DNA of 49,873 bases from positions 1 through 49,873 of the forward strand of contig CAJTNJ010000009.1 of NCBI GenBank assembly GCA_910577565.1, read 5' to 3'. The stretch comes from an uncultured Oscillospiraceae bacterium (lineage in GTDB: Bacteria > Bacillota > Clostridia > Oscillospirales > Ruminococcaceae). Every line of letters starts with the position of its first letter. The first letter of the stretch is position 1. The position numbers were made by a program, and so were the translations under genes. Positions 8,872 through 16,609 of this stretch are shown here, one piece after another. The notes beneath the pieces are model-generated. The model saw only the letters and a program-made list of their open reading frames with translations, was not told where the DNA came from and searched no databases.

Positions 8872-9640
8872 TTGAGAACGAATTTTATATTCATATATAA
8901 AGATGAAGCCATCTAGTATCATTGAAAATTCATCAAAAGTTAACCTAATTAATCCAGCAAATAGTGCCTGCTTGCCAGATACAAATTCGCTAAAGCGAGC
9001 ATCATATTAAGTTTTGCTCTTTGTTTCAATATCCTTCGGTATCGAAACAAGCTTTTAACAATAGCAAAAAATGCTCTACCTTAGCGTGTATTGATGAATT
9101 TTCATCCTCTTGTCGCCTCTCGTCGCTTGATCTGCGCGTGGGAGCTAGCAGAATTTTTCTTGCTTTGTGATAGGCTTTCGATTGATTTTATATATGTTTT
9201 TTCGCCTTGTTTATTGCGTTTTAATACTTATTTACGATTTTGTACTTCTATATATACACTGTGTCACCATATATACCCCTTTCCGATTTTGTAATCATTT
9301 TGCACCTATAGTTACATCGTGTATATTATTTACACTCGTTACTTTCACTTGGTGTACCTATCACATGTCATTATCTACTCCGACACGAGCTTTATATCCA
9401 AAATGCTATCTGTTGCATTTTGTACCAAATTAGCATCTGGGCCTCGTTTCTTTTTTTGGTTTTTGGTAGATGATTTTGCCACTATCAACATAGAATCTAT
9501 GATCGTTTCCTTTTTCAAAATCAGTTCTTGTTCTTTTAACAGCCTTATTTATATTTTTATTTTACATCGATTAACCGCTATGTGCAATCTTTTTTGTGAT
9601 TTTGCCTTAAAACACGCTTAAAAATATCACTATAAACATT
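8872..9640 (-). mobile_element. Decayed IS5-family element, copy A (internal deletion, many stops)
   Basis: On the minus strand this reads as a broken IS5-type transposase. Near 9480-9535 is LILKKETIIDS, matching LILKRGTIVDS of copy B (16610-17520). Degenerate central sequence follows, and 8945-9075 reads AKVEHFFAIVKSLFRYRR...KLNMMLALANLYLASRHYLL, a typical IS5 C-terminus. The first ~135 transposase codons are missing. Instead, 9545-9640 matches the 5' flank of copy C (shared AAGATTGCA.ATAG.GGTTAATCGAT), so the left end of the element is joined to mid-gene by a deletion. Beyond the stop, the sequence down to AAATTCGTTCTC near 8872 matches the end of copy C. Exact termini are not defined. Confidence 0.75.
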
Positions 9641-9680
9641 TCTTCTTATTACTTAAAATATTATTTCTATAATCATAAAT

Positions 9681-9709
9681 TGCATAGACAGCATTAAATA
9701 TACATAAAA
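9681..9709 (+). promoter_or_regulatory. Candidate forespore promoter for gpr
   Basis: TGCATA at 9681-9686 fits the forespore -35 consensus TGMATA; CATAAAA at 9703-9709 resembles CATAMTA, but the spacer is only 16 bases. gpr is a sigma-F/sigma-G gene in Bacillus. The match is weaker than the one at 7458. Confidence 0.45.
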
Positions 9710-9742
9710 TAACAAGAGCAAATTTTAAAGGAAGTTTTAGTT

Positions 9743-10594
9743 TTGAAAATAAGAACAGACATAGCAGCAGAATCAAACGTGTTAGTAAACAGTGTGCCAG
9801 ACGGAGTTTACCAAAACATTGAGACGATAAATAATTTAAAAATCATTAGGATAAAAATTCAAACACAAGAGGGTTCAAATAAATTAGGAAGACCAATTGG
9901 AAATTATATAACCCTAGAAAGTCCACAACTTCTTATGCCGGAAAATATTGATTCTATACAGTCGGTTTTGGCAAAAGAACTTGATAAATTTATAGTAGAC
10001 AAAAAATCTGTTTTAATTATAGGCCTTGGAAACAAAAACATTACACCTGATGCCATTGGCCCATCAACAGCAGAAAATATCATTGCAAGCAGGCATTTTA
10101 AAGGAGAACTGGAAAAAAGCCTAGGTCTTTTAAAACTGCGCTCTGTTTCAGTCATGGCTCCTGGTGTGCTTGGGCAAACAGGTATTGAAACCGCTGAAAT
10201 TATAAAATCAATTTCAAATGAGATAAAACCAGACTTAGTTATTGCCATTGACGCATTGGCCGCCAGGTCTTTAGACAGGCTTGGAACCACAATACAATTG
10301 ACCGACAGCGGCATATCTCCGGGATCTGGTGTTGAAAACAAAAGAGCAGAAATTTCCGAAAAAACACTAAATATCCCCGTAGTTGCTATAGGCATGCCAA
10401 CTGTTGTTGATATGCAAACAATCGCCTTAGACATTTGCGCAAAAGGACTTTCTAAGTCTTCACAATCTATGATGGTGACCCCAAGAAATATCGACCAAAT
10501 CATATCACGAAGCTCGTTGCTTTTATCTGGTGCTATAAATCAAGCTCTATTTCCTTCACTTTCTGCTGAAGAATTAAATGCACTTTGCTCTTAA
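9743..10594 (+). CDS. gpr: Spore protease GPR (A25 family)
   Basis: 283 residues. GPR is made as a zymogen in the forespore and degrades small acid-soluble spore proteins at germination. Visible family regions are the N-terminal RTDIA motif, where the propeptide is normally cut, GLGNKNITPDAIGP, VMAPGVLGQTGIET, the VIAIDALAARSLDRLGTTIQL block and SGISPGSGVENKR. The start is TTG at 9743 with AAAGGAAG eight bases upstream. The shorter length compared with Bacillus GPR (about 370) is usual for clostridial enzymes. It precedes spoIIP, the same order as in Bacillus. A damaged copy of its central part follows directly. Confidence 0.93.
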   Translation: MKIRTDIAAESNVLVNSVPDGVYQNIETINNLKIIRIKIQTQEGSNKLGRPIGNYITLESPQLLMPENIDSIQSVLAKELDKFIVDKKSVLIIGLGNKNITPDAIGPSTAENIIASRHFKGELEKSLGLLKLRSVSVMAPGVLGQTGIETAEIIKSISNEIKPDLVIAIDALAARSLDRLGTTIQLTDSGISPGSGVENKRAEISEKTLNIPVVAIGMPTVVDMQTIALDICAKGLSKSSQSMMVTPRNIDQIISRSSLLLSGAINQALFPSLSAEELNALCS

Positions 10595-10597
10595 AGC

Positions 10598-10722
10598 GTC
10601 ATTGAAGCATTGGCTGCCAGATCTTTAGACAGCTTCTTGAACTACAATACAATTTGACCTGAGTAGCATATCTCCAACCTCTAGCGTTGAAAACAAAAAA
10701 CAGAAATCTTCGAAAGAAGAAA
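10598..10722 (+). pseudogene. Degenerate duplicate fragment of gpr
   Basis: Just after the gpr stop, about 125 bases repeat the gpr segment at roughly 10244-10365, the part coding for IDALAARSLDRLGTTIQL to NKRAEISEK. Runs such as TCTTTAGACAG, ACAATACAATT, AGCATATCTCC and GTTGAAAACAAAA are shared, with substitutions and small indels that break the frame. It has no start or ribosome site. It is a relic of a partial tandem duplication or a truncated second gpr. Confidence 0.85.
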
Positions 10723-10904
10723 GCTTTTTAAATAAAGCCATCTTATTTTAAAACATTATTAAGGTCATTTAAAAACATATATATTTGAAAAATAGTTTTA
10801 ATAAACAAATTACATTATAAATATAAAAATTTGTTATTTTTACTTTATACATTATGCCTTTTATTGCACCATCTTCCATTTGTATAAACATAACAATCTT
10901 GTGT

Positions 10905-10935
10905 CATAAAACAAAACTCTGCCCGCATAGGATAA
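10905..10935 (+). promoter_or_regulatory. Candidate sigma-E type promoter for spoIIP
   Basis: GTCATAAA at 10905-10912 and CATAGGAT at 10928-10935 are 15 bases apart, close to the mother-cell sigma-E pattern (ATATT-like -35, CATACAAT-like -10). Bacillus spoIIP has a sigma-E promoter at the same place, between gpr and spoIIP. Two mismatches in the -10 keep this tentative. Confidence 0.4.
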
Positions 10936-10971
10936 TTTAAAGCGTTGTGGCGTTGTTGGGGAGGGTTTTAA

Positions 10972-12117
10972 TTGAAAAAAAAATACTGGAAAAGAAAAAT
11001 AATATCGTTAACTGTTATTCTATCACTAGTATCAGTCACAAGCAAAATACTTGCAGAAACCGTCCCAATGGTTGGGGCTTTTGCCGGAAAAGCAGCTATT
11101 GTTTCGGCTAGTTTAAGCCTACCCGAAGGCGGAAATTCAATATTATATCCGGAAATTGAAAATTCTAAAGGCGATGAAGAAACAGGACAACTTATAATTG
11201 ATAAAAGTGATTATAAAAAAGATTTCACAACCAACCAATCAAACTCTAACCAAGATATAGATTCGCCACCAAAGGCAAATTTCTCGGAAGAGCAAATTTC
11301 ACAGTTTCCCGAAAACAACGGGCCAATAATTCGCAAGCATTACCAAGCAGGTTTTGGGGAACAATATATAAATATAGGCGGCCTTGCATATGTTAGAAAT
11401 ATGACAAATCTCCCAAACCAGGTGGTGATTGATGCAAATAATTCTCCGCCCGCTTTCAATATTGACAAAAGCAAAGACCCACAAGTGCTTATCATGCACA
11501 CCCACACAACCGAATCATATGAACTGATAGAAAAAGATTATTATGACAACAACTTTCCAACACGCTCAAAAGATACGAGCGTTAGCGTTGTCCGTGTTGG
11601 CGAAGAAATCACAAAAGGCCTTCAACAAGCCGGCATAAATGTAATACACAACACAACCATACATGACGACCCTGCCTACAATGGCGCATATAACAGATCA
11701 AGTCAAACCATTCAAGAAATTTTAAAAGAATATCCATCCATTAAAGTTGTTTTAGACATACACCGCGATGCAATTTCAACAGATGCCGGAGAAAGATATG
11801 CCCCAATCGCCGATATAAATGGCAAAAACGCATCTCAGATTATGATAATATCAGGTTGTGACGATGGAACAATGAACTTTCCAAACTACTCACAAAACCT
11901 ATCTTTTGCATGTTTGCTCCAAAGACAAACTGAATCAGATTATCCTGGTCTTACAAGGCCAATCTCGTTTAAATATAAGCACTACAATCAAAGCCTTACA
12001 CCAGGGTCGCTGCTTATCGAGTTTGGCGGCCATGCAAACAGCGTCGATGAGGCAATATATGCTGGGTGGTTGTTCGGCAAGTCGCTTGCTCGCGCACTTC
12101 AAACAATCCAAAATTAA
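10972..12117 (+). CDS. spoIIP: Stage II sporulation protein P
   Basis: 381 residues. SpoIIP is a membrane-anchored amidase/endopeptidase that works with SpoIID and SpoIIM to thin septal peptidoglycan and drive engulfment. An N-terminal membrane segment (about 10-28) is followed by a variable linker (to about 150) and the catalytic domain. Zinc-site candidates are His176/His178 in MHTHTTES and His264 in DIHRDA, plus the conserved C-terminal IEFGGHANSVDEA. The start is TTG at 10972 with GGGGAGGG upstream. The gene lies downstream of gpr and 18 bases ahead of a small membrane protein. Confidence 0.93.
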   Translation: MKKKYWKRKIISLTVILSLVSVTSKILAETVPMVGAFAGKAAIVSASLSLPEGGNSILYPEIENSKGDEETGQLIIDKSDYKKDFTTNQSNSNQDIDSPPKANFSEEQISQFPENNGPIIRKHYQAGFGEQYINIGGLAYVRNMTNLPNQVVIDANNSPPAFNIDKSKDPQVLIMHTHTTESYELIEKDYYDNNFPTRSKDTSVSVVRVGEEITKGLQQAGINVIHNTTIHDDPAYNGAYNRSSQTIQEILKEYPSIKVVLDIHRDAISTDAGERYAPIADINGKNASQIMIISGCDDGTMNFPNYSQNLSFACLLQRQTESDYPGLTRPISFKYKHYNQSLTPGSLLIEFGGHANSVDEAIYAGWLFGKSLARALQTIQN

Positions 12118-12135
12118 TAAAAACGGAGGAAATAT

Positions 12136-12456
12136 ATGGCACCGAATAAAAAAAGCTTTATTTTATGGTTAAAATCAATGATTGTGACTGTGTGCGTGTT
12201 TTTGTTTTTCACTGCAATGTTTATTGCTATGAACGAATCACGCAGGTCTATAGACGGCAAAACTGTCTTTGTTTCATCCAACAAAAATTCAGTCAACGTT
12301 GTCTTTGGAAACGATATATGGGTAATTGAACCCGATACTGCAACAATAGAAAAACTAATCAACTGGTTTTTCCACCACCCGTCTGCTGTCCCACCGCCAT
12401 TTCAATTTATTGACCCTGCAAACGCGTTAGTTTCAGATTTTTTACCCGATGTTTAA
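12136..12456 (+). CDS. Small single-pass membrane protein of unknown function, spoIIP-linked
   Basis: 106 residues; I do not recognise the family. One hydrophobic segment (about 9-31) is preceded by positive residues, giving an N-in/C-out orientation. The rest is a short exported domain with VNVVFGNDIWVIEPDTATIEK and a Pro-rich stretch (HHPSAVPPPFQF). The ribosome site is CGGAGGAAATAT before ATG. It starts 18 bases after the spoIIP stop, so it is very likely co-transcribed in the mother cell, and a role in engulfment is a guess from position only. Confidence 0.75.
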   Translation: MAPNKKSFILWLKSMIVTVCVFLFFTAMFIAMNESRRSIDGKTVFVSSNKNSVNVVFGNDIWVIEPDTATIEKLINWFFHHPSAVPPPFQFIDPANALVSDFLPDV

Positions 12457-12756
12457 TAATATTAAAATTAAATTATAAAAAAACAGAATTTTTCACATGA
12501 ATAAAACGCCATTTTAAATCAAAAAAATTTGTTATTTCAATCTACAAAAGCAATAGGACTGAAACATTGAATAAATTAATATAATCTAAACAACAAACAT
12601 GAAAATTTCAATGTCTATAAAAATGTTTTGATTTTTGGAGATGCAATATATTTTAGCATATTATCTCGATTTTTTGGCAATAACATATATTTAAATCCAT
12701 TCCGACAAGTTATAATCATGAAACATTAAACTTATAGTATATAAAAAGGTGGGGTT
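12457..12756. other. Gene-free stretch upstream of the M23 gene
   Basis: AT-rich, with no coding region. It should hold the promoter of the following gene, but I see neither a clear sigma-A nor a clear sporulation-sigma match. Confidence 0.4.
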
Positions 12757-13806
12757 ATGGTGTTCTTTAGGAAAAACAAATTGTTTATAATATTATCGCT
12801 TACTATAAGCGCATCAATAGTTGTGCTTTCATTTTCTGTTTTTGCTCAAATTGAAGATGCAAAACAACAGGAACTAAATTCAAATCGCATAAAATGGGTT
12901 GACTTTAATGTTCCCGTTTCGGCAATGGAAAAAGCCCTAAAAGCCGACATTGAAAACCATCAAAACCAATACCAAACAGATTTCATAACCCTTCTAAGCT
13001 TGCTTGGAGCTAAATATTGGGGAGAGTGGAAGCGCTATAAAGCAAGTGATATGGATGAATTCATTCAAAAACTGTCTTCGGGAGAAACAAAAGAAAATTT
13101 GGCAAAGAATTATGAAAAATATACATATTTTAATGAGGTTTACAAAGCGATATTCTCACAGATGATAGGTAGTTATACTATAGCAAAAGAGACAGATTTG
13201 CAAGGCAACCTCATAATAGAAGAAAAATATGGACTAAAAGCCTACTCACCGATTGCGTATGGATATAGCTTTAGTCACTGTGATGATTTTGGTAACTCGC
13301 GCAGTTTTGGTTATAGAAGAAACCATTTAGGCAACGATCTAATGACACGTGTTGGAACTCCAATAGTCGCTGTAGAAAGCGGTGTCGTAACAAAGTGTGG
13401 TTGGAATAAATACGGCGGCTGGAGGATAGGCATAAGAAGTTTTGATGGCCTTAGATATTACTACTACGCTCATTGCCGAAAAGGCCATTCATTTGTTGAA
13501 GGCATCAGCGAAGGAACAGTAGTATGCGCCGGCCAACCTATTGGATATGTCGGCATGACCGGCTACAGTGATACCGAAAATGTAAACGGCATGAAATTGC
13601 CACACCTTCACTTTGGAATGCAGCTAATATTTGACCCGTCACAAGAAGAAGGTGACAAGGAAATATGGATTGATGTTTACCAAATAGTTAAATTTTTAGA
13701 GCATCATAAGGCTGTTTTGACAAAAGACGAAGGAAGCAAAGACTACAAATCAAAATATACGTTCAATGATCCCGCATATGAAGAATATATAAGCCGTCAA
13801 AATTAA
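12757..13806 (+). CDS. Exported M23 family metallopeptidase
   Basis: 349 residues with an N-terminal signal or anchor (about 9-30, ending near VFAQI). A helical domain of about 140 residues of no known family follows, then a LytM/M23 domain. Zinc-site residues are present: His190 and Asp194 in HLGND, and His283/His285 in PHLHFGM. AHCRKGH at about 238-244 adds the usual active-site His. By family it cleaves peptide cross-links in peptidoglycan outside the membrane. The start ATG has AAGGTGGGG upstream. Its place next to spoIIP and the SpoIIQ-like gene suggests a sporulation or cortex-related wall role, but that is contextual. Confidence 0.85.
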   Translation: MVFFRKNKLFIILSLTISASIVVLSFSVFAQIEDAKQQELNSNRIKWVDFNVPVSAMEKALKADIENHQNQYQTDFITLLSLLGAKYWGEWKRYKASDMDEFIQKLSSGETKENLAKNYEKYTYFNEVYKAIFSQMIGSYTIAKETDLQGNLIIEEKYGLKAYSPIAYGYSFSHCDDFGNSRSFGYRRNHLGNDLMTRVGTPIVAVESGVVTKCGWNKYGGWRIGIRSFDGLRYYYYAHCRKGHSFVEGISEGTVVCAGQPIGYVGMTGYSDTENVNGMKLPHLHFGMQLIFDPSQEEGDKEIWIDVYQIVKFLEHHKAVLTKDEGSKDYKSKYTFNDPAYEEYISRQN

Positions 13807-13823
13807 ATTCATATTTTAAAATG

Positions 13824-14600
13824 TTATATGTAACCGTTTAAGCCTCTAACGGATGCTTCACTATGATAAACTTTAATTGTCTCTCCGTTATAGTCACATA
13901 TAAGTGCACCGTCAGAAGAAATTGCTTTAGCAACCGCTATGATTTGTTCTGAATTTTTAATTATTTTTACTGTCCTGCCAAGCGTAAAACTTTTTGAGGT
14001 ATAATCTTTAATGACTTTCTCTTTTAAATTCTCTGACTGAAAATATCCAAAAAATGTTTTTTCAAATGTTTCTACAAATACCTTTTTAACATAGTCTAAA
14101 CTAAATAGTTTGTTGGTTTGAGTAAATAACGACCCCGCATAGTCAAGATTCAACCTCTCAAAATCACTGTTTGTGCAGCTAACATTGATTCCTGCTCCAA
14201 AAACTACATCTATATAATCACCTTGAATTATGCTTTCACACAACATGCCGGCTACCTTTTTTTCGCCTATCAATATATCGTTGATCCACTTTATTTTTGC
14301 ATTCATTATGCCAAGCGCATTAAACATATTAACACCAACCATGGCAAATATGAGCGGCATCATCGGCAGGTGCTTTATCGAAACATCTTTAACCAATAAA
14401 GACGCTGCAATAGATTTTCCTTTGATTGTTTCCCAAACATGCCCTTTTGCCCCTTTTCCGGCAGTTTGCTCTGATGCAAAAACCACCGTCCCGCTAGGTA
14501 AATTTTGAATGCTTTCTTTTAAATAGTCATTTGTACTTGATATCGATTCAAGATTTATCAGCTTTTTCCCAAATAATTTAGTGTTAAAATTAACATCCAT
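13824..14600 (-). CDS. birA: Biotin--[acetyl-CoA-carboxylase] ligase, no HTH domain
   Basis: 258 residues. It activates biotin to biotinyl-AMP and attaches it to carrier proteins such as AccB. The catalytic core starts at once (SISSTNDYLKE), so the N-terminal winged-helix repressor domain of BirA is absent and it should not regulate biotin genes. The usual GRGRxGR nucleotide loop appears as GKGAKG, a mild variant. KWINDILIGEKKVAGML and FGAGINV are conserved, and a C-terminal SH3-like region follows. The ribosome site is GAGGTGATT. It converges on the M23 gene. Confidence 0.88.
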   Translation of the reverse strand: MDVNFNTKLFGKKLINLESISSTNDYLKESIQNLPSGTVVFASEQTAGKGAKGHVWETIKGKSIAASLLVKDVSIKHLPMMPLIFAMVGVNMFNALGIMNAKIKWINDILIGEKKVAGMLCESIIQGDYIDVVFGAGINVSCTNSDFERLNLDYAGSLFTQTNKLFSLDYVKKVFVETFEKTFFGYFQSENLKEKVIKDYTSKSFTLGRTVKIIKNSEQIIAVAKAISSDGALICDYNGETIKVYHSEASVRGLNGYI

Positions 14601-14651
14601 TGAAAATCACCTCAAGACTTTTAACTATAAAGCAAATTATATCCTTGCTGT

Positions 14652-15134
14652 TTAATTTTTATATTCGACAACATTAGTTATAACGCTATCACCTATTATA
14701 TCAATTATACCATAACTGGGCACATGATCTCTTGGCCTTGATAAGCTTCCCGGATTCATTATATAAATATTGTTCTGATATTTTGTCAATTTTTCATGCG
14801 TATGGCCATATAATATAATGTCAGCATGACTTTTACACGCAACATTAACGTAATGGTCAAAACCGCCTTTTACACCATATTCATGACCGTGACTTGCAAA
14901 TATGATGTGCGAACAAACATTCAAAATATGCTGACTTGGAAGCTTGGGATATTCAAAATCACAATTACCTCTTGTTATGATAAATGGCAAATCGGGGTAT
15001 ATGGATTTTATTAAAAAATATTCTTTTGCTCCATCCCCAAGATGTAAAAATAAATCGGCGCTTTTGTGTCTTAGAACCACACTGCGCAGACGTTTGACAT
15101 CCCCGTGCGTATCGGATATAACTATAATCCTCAT
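14652..15134 (-). CDS. MJ0936/YfcE-family metallophosphodiesterase
   Basis: 160 residues. A compact calcineurin-like phosphodiesterase with all metal motifs: SDTHGD (about 7-12), HLGDG, RGNCDF, SHGHE and YGHTHEK. The start chosen at 15134 has AGAGGAGC just before it and puts the MRIIVISDTHG core at the N-terminus; a longer upstream frame has no such support. The substrate is unknown; relatives act on artificial phosphodiesters. It is divergent from the small gene at 15229. Confidence 0.88.
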   Translation of the reverse strand: MRIIVISDTHGDVKRLRSVVLRHKSADLFLHLGDGAKEYFLIKSIYPDLPFIITRGNCDFEYPKLPSQHILNVCSHIIFASHGHEYGVKGGFDHYVNVACKSHADIILYGHTHEKLTKYQNNIYIMNPGSLSRPRDHVPSYGIIDIIGDSVITNVVEYKN

Positions 15135-15228
15135 AGGGCTCCTCTTTTCAAGATAATTTTTAATTATTTTAAAAGACAAGATGTTAAAAACACGTGCAAA
15201 TATATTCGTAATTAAAGGAGAATGCATT

Positions 15229-15429
15229 ATGGCCAATAAGCCTTCCTACGACATTGACAAACTTTTAAAAATGGCGGCAAGCAAGACGCCAAAAGAATTG
15301 CTTGAATCTTTATCTCCCGAGCAATCGGCGCAAATTAAGTCAATCATGAAGGATAAATCTATGACAGAAAAAATCATGAAGTCTAAACAAGCTCAGGATC
15401 TATTAAACAAAATTAAAGGAAGTCAATAA
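15229..15429 (+). CDS. Small hypothetical protein (66 aa)
   Basis: 66 residues, almost wholly helical by composition and charged (KLLKMAASKTPKELLESLSPEQ, then repeated KSIMKDKSMTEKIMKSK). There is no membrane segment or signal. The start ATG has AAAGGAG eight bases upstream. It is 37 bases ahead of a second small gene and probably co-transcribed with it. I do not recognise a function. Confidence 0.75.
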   Translation: MANKPSYDIDKLLKMAASKTPKELLESLSPEQSAQIKSIMKDKSMTEKIMKSKQAQDLLNKIKGSQ

Positions 15430-15466
15430 CGAAAAAATTATAATATGTAGATGGAGGTGATATATT

Positions 15467-15844
15467 ATGGCTGACTTTTCCGAAATGCTTCAAAATATTT
15501 TGCAAACAGAGGAAGGCAAGCAAGGTTTTGCACAAGCTATGTCCATGCTGGGCGGGGACAGCGAGAAAAAAACTAAGGACAACGACGAATTTATTGATTC
15601 AAACAACAATAACACAGATGCTGATTCTTTTCCAATAGATCCAAGTATGCTTCTTAACATACAAAAGATCTTTTCCAAAATGCAAAAGCAAGACAAAAAC
15701 ACAGAGTTTATAAAAGCTCTAAAACCCCTTTTAAAACCAGAACGCCAGGCTAAAGCGGATGAAGCCATAAAAATGATGAAAATGTTTTCGATGATTCCGG
15801 TGCTGCAAAAAAGCGGTGTATTAAATCAGCTTTTTTCAGGATGA
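15467..15844 (+). CDS. Small hypothetical protein (125 aa), paired with the preceding gene
   Basis: 125 residues. A helical N-terminus (FSEMLQNILQTEEGKQGFAQAMSMLGG), an acidic Asn/Asp-rich linker (about 36-55) and a helical Lys/Met-rich C-terminus with repeated KMM/MFSMIP. No membrane segment. The ribosome site GGAGGTGATATAT is strong. Its last 19 bases overlap the 3' end of ruvX on the other strand. The domain layout suggests a protein-protein or membrane-surface role, but no family is recognised. Confidence 0.75.
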   Translation: MADFSEMLQNILQTEEGKQGFAQAMSMLGGDSEKKTKDNDEFIDSNNNNTDADSFPIDPSMLLNIQKIFSKMQKQDKNTEFIKALKPLLKPERQAKADEAIKMMKMFSMIPVLQKSGVLNQLFSG

Positions 15845-16254
15845 TTCTTCCTATAAGACAGGTAGCTTTGAAGTATAATTGTTGCAGCAACCTCATCAAT
15901 AACCTTTTTTCGATGTTTCCCTCTCGTATTAGTGCTGTTAAGATATTGATGCGCCTGCATGGTCGATTGCCTTTCATCCCACAAAACAATCGGTATGCAA
16001 AGAGCTTTTTTTAAAAGTTCCGCGAATTGCTCGCACTTTTTTGCTCTTTTGCCATAACTACCGTCCATGTTGCGTGGACAGCCGACAATGACCATTTCTG
16101 TGTTATGTTCTTTAATCGCAGCGGCTACTTGTTTTAATATTTGATTTTGGTCAGACTCAATTATTGTCCCAATCGGCGATGCCAAAAACTCAGTTTTGTC
16201 ACAAACTGCAAGACCGGTTCTTTCATCACCAAGATCAATAGCCATAATTTTCAT
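15826..16254 (-). CDS. ruvX: RuvX/YqgF pre-16S rRNA nuclease family protein
   Basis: 142 residues. RNase H-fold family implicated in 16S rRNA 5'-end maturation and annotated as putative Holliday junction resolvase. Motifs visible: AIDLGDERTG (catalytic Asp7), VVGCPRNMDGSYGKRA, LWDERQSTMQA and the late acidic motif VIDEVAAT. The start ATG at 16254 follows AAGGTGATTTG; the TTG immediately before it is less likely. Confidence 0.92.
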   Translation of the reverse strand: MKIMAIDLGDERTGLAVCDKTEFLASPIGTIIESDQNQILKQVAAAIKEHNTEMVIVGCPRNMDGSYGKRAKKCEQFAELLKKALCIPIVLWDERQSTMQAHQYLNSTNTRGKHRKKVIDEVAATIILQSYLSYRKNHPEKS

Positions 16255-16286
16255 CAAATCACCTTCATCAATAATATTATATCTTC

Positions 16287-16320
16287 AAAAAGCCCTAATA
16301 TCAGGGCTTTTTACTTTTTA
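16287..16320. terminator. Symmetric terminator hairpin
   Basis: A 10-pair perfect stem, AAAAAGCCCT and AGGGCTTTTT, around a 6-base loop, with T-rich flank TTACTTTTT on the plus strand. It lies just upstream of ruvX, insulating it from minus-strand reading out of the IS remnants; it can also stop plus-strand transcripts. Confidence 0.8.
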
Positions 16321-16419
16321 AAGATAAATAACTCAAAAGACAAGCATTTTGTAATAAAATATCGTGAATATGAGGATTATAAGGCATCAACTGTTAACAA
16401 AAAACAAGAATTTATTTAT

Positions 16420-16605
16420 ATTGTGATTCTCAAAAGAACCCGAAAAAACTTGGAGTTATGATAAAGAGTTTTATAAACGATATAATGAAATTGATATGGT
16501 TTCTTAGACTTAAGCATTTTCCAAAGTTTTTACCCGTTATAATAAGCTTGATGTTGCATATTATTCTATCATATCTATTGATTATGATTTTAATGTTTTA
16601 TTAAC
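16420..16605 (+). pseudogene. C-terminal relic of a second IS5-subgroup transposase (copy D)
   Basis: Plus-strand translation gives SYDKEFYKRYNEID, then RLKHF in a neighbouring frame, then KVFTRYNKLDVAYYS, with two frameshifts and stops. This is the C-terminal signature of DDE transposases in IS5-type subgroups (R-x-K-x-F-x(3-4)-TRY-x-K). It is a different lineage from copies A to C, whose C-terminus reads VEHFFAIVK. It abuts copy B tail-to-tail at about 16608. Confidence 0.7.
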
Positions 16606-16609
16606 GCAA

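Noticed and set aside
8945..9063. Two hairpins (TCGCTAAAGCGA; GTTTC...GAAAC) suggesting a small RNA
   Set aside because: Minus-strand translation shows they are part of the IS5 transposase C-terminus (VEHFFAIVK...ALANLYLASRHY), so the pairing is incidental.
9091..9621. Three overlapping plus-strand open frames of 67-100 codons
   Set aside because: They are antisense shadows of the decayed IS5 transposase on the minus strand; no ribosome sites and no family-like sequence.
15750..15989. Minus-strand open frame antisense to the 125-residue protein
   Set aside because: Overlaps two better supported genes and has no start signal.
16141..16461. Plus-strand open frame crossing the ruvX start
   Set aside because: Runs antisense through ruvX and straight through a terminator hairpin; only its 3' end overlaps a transposase relic.
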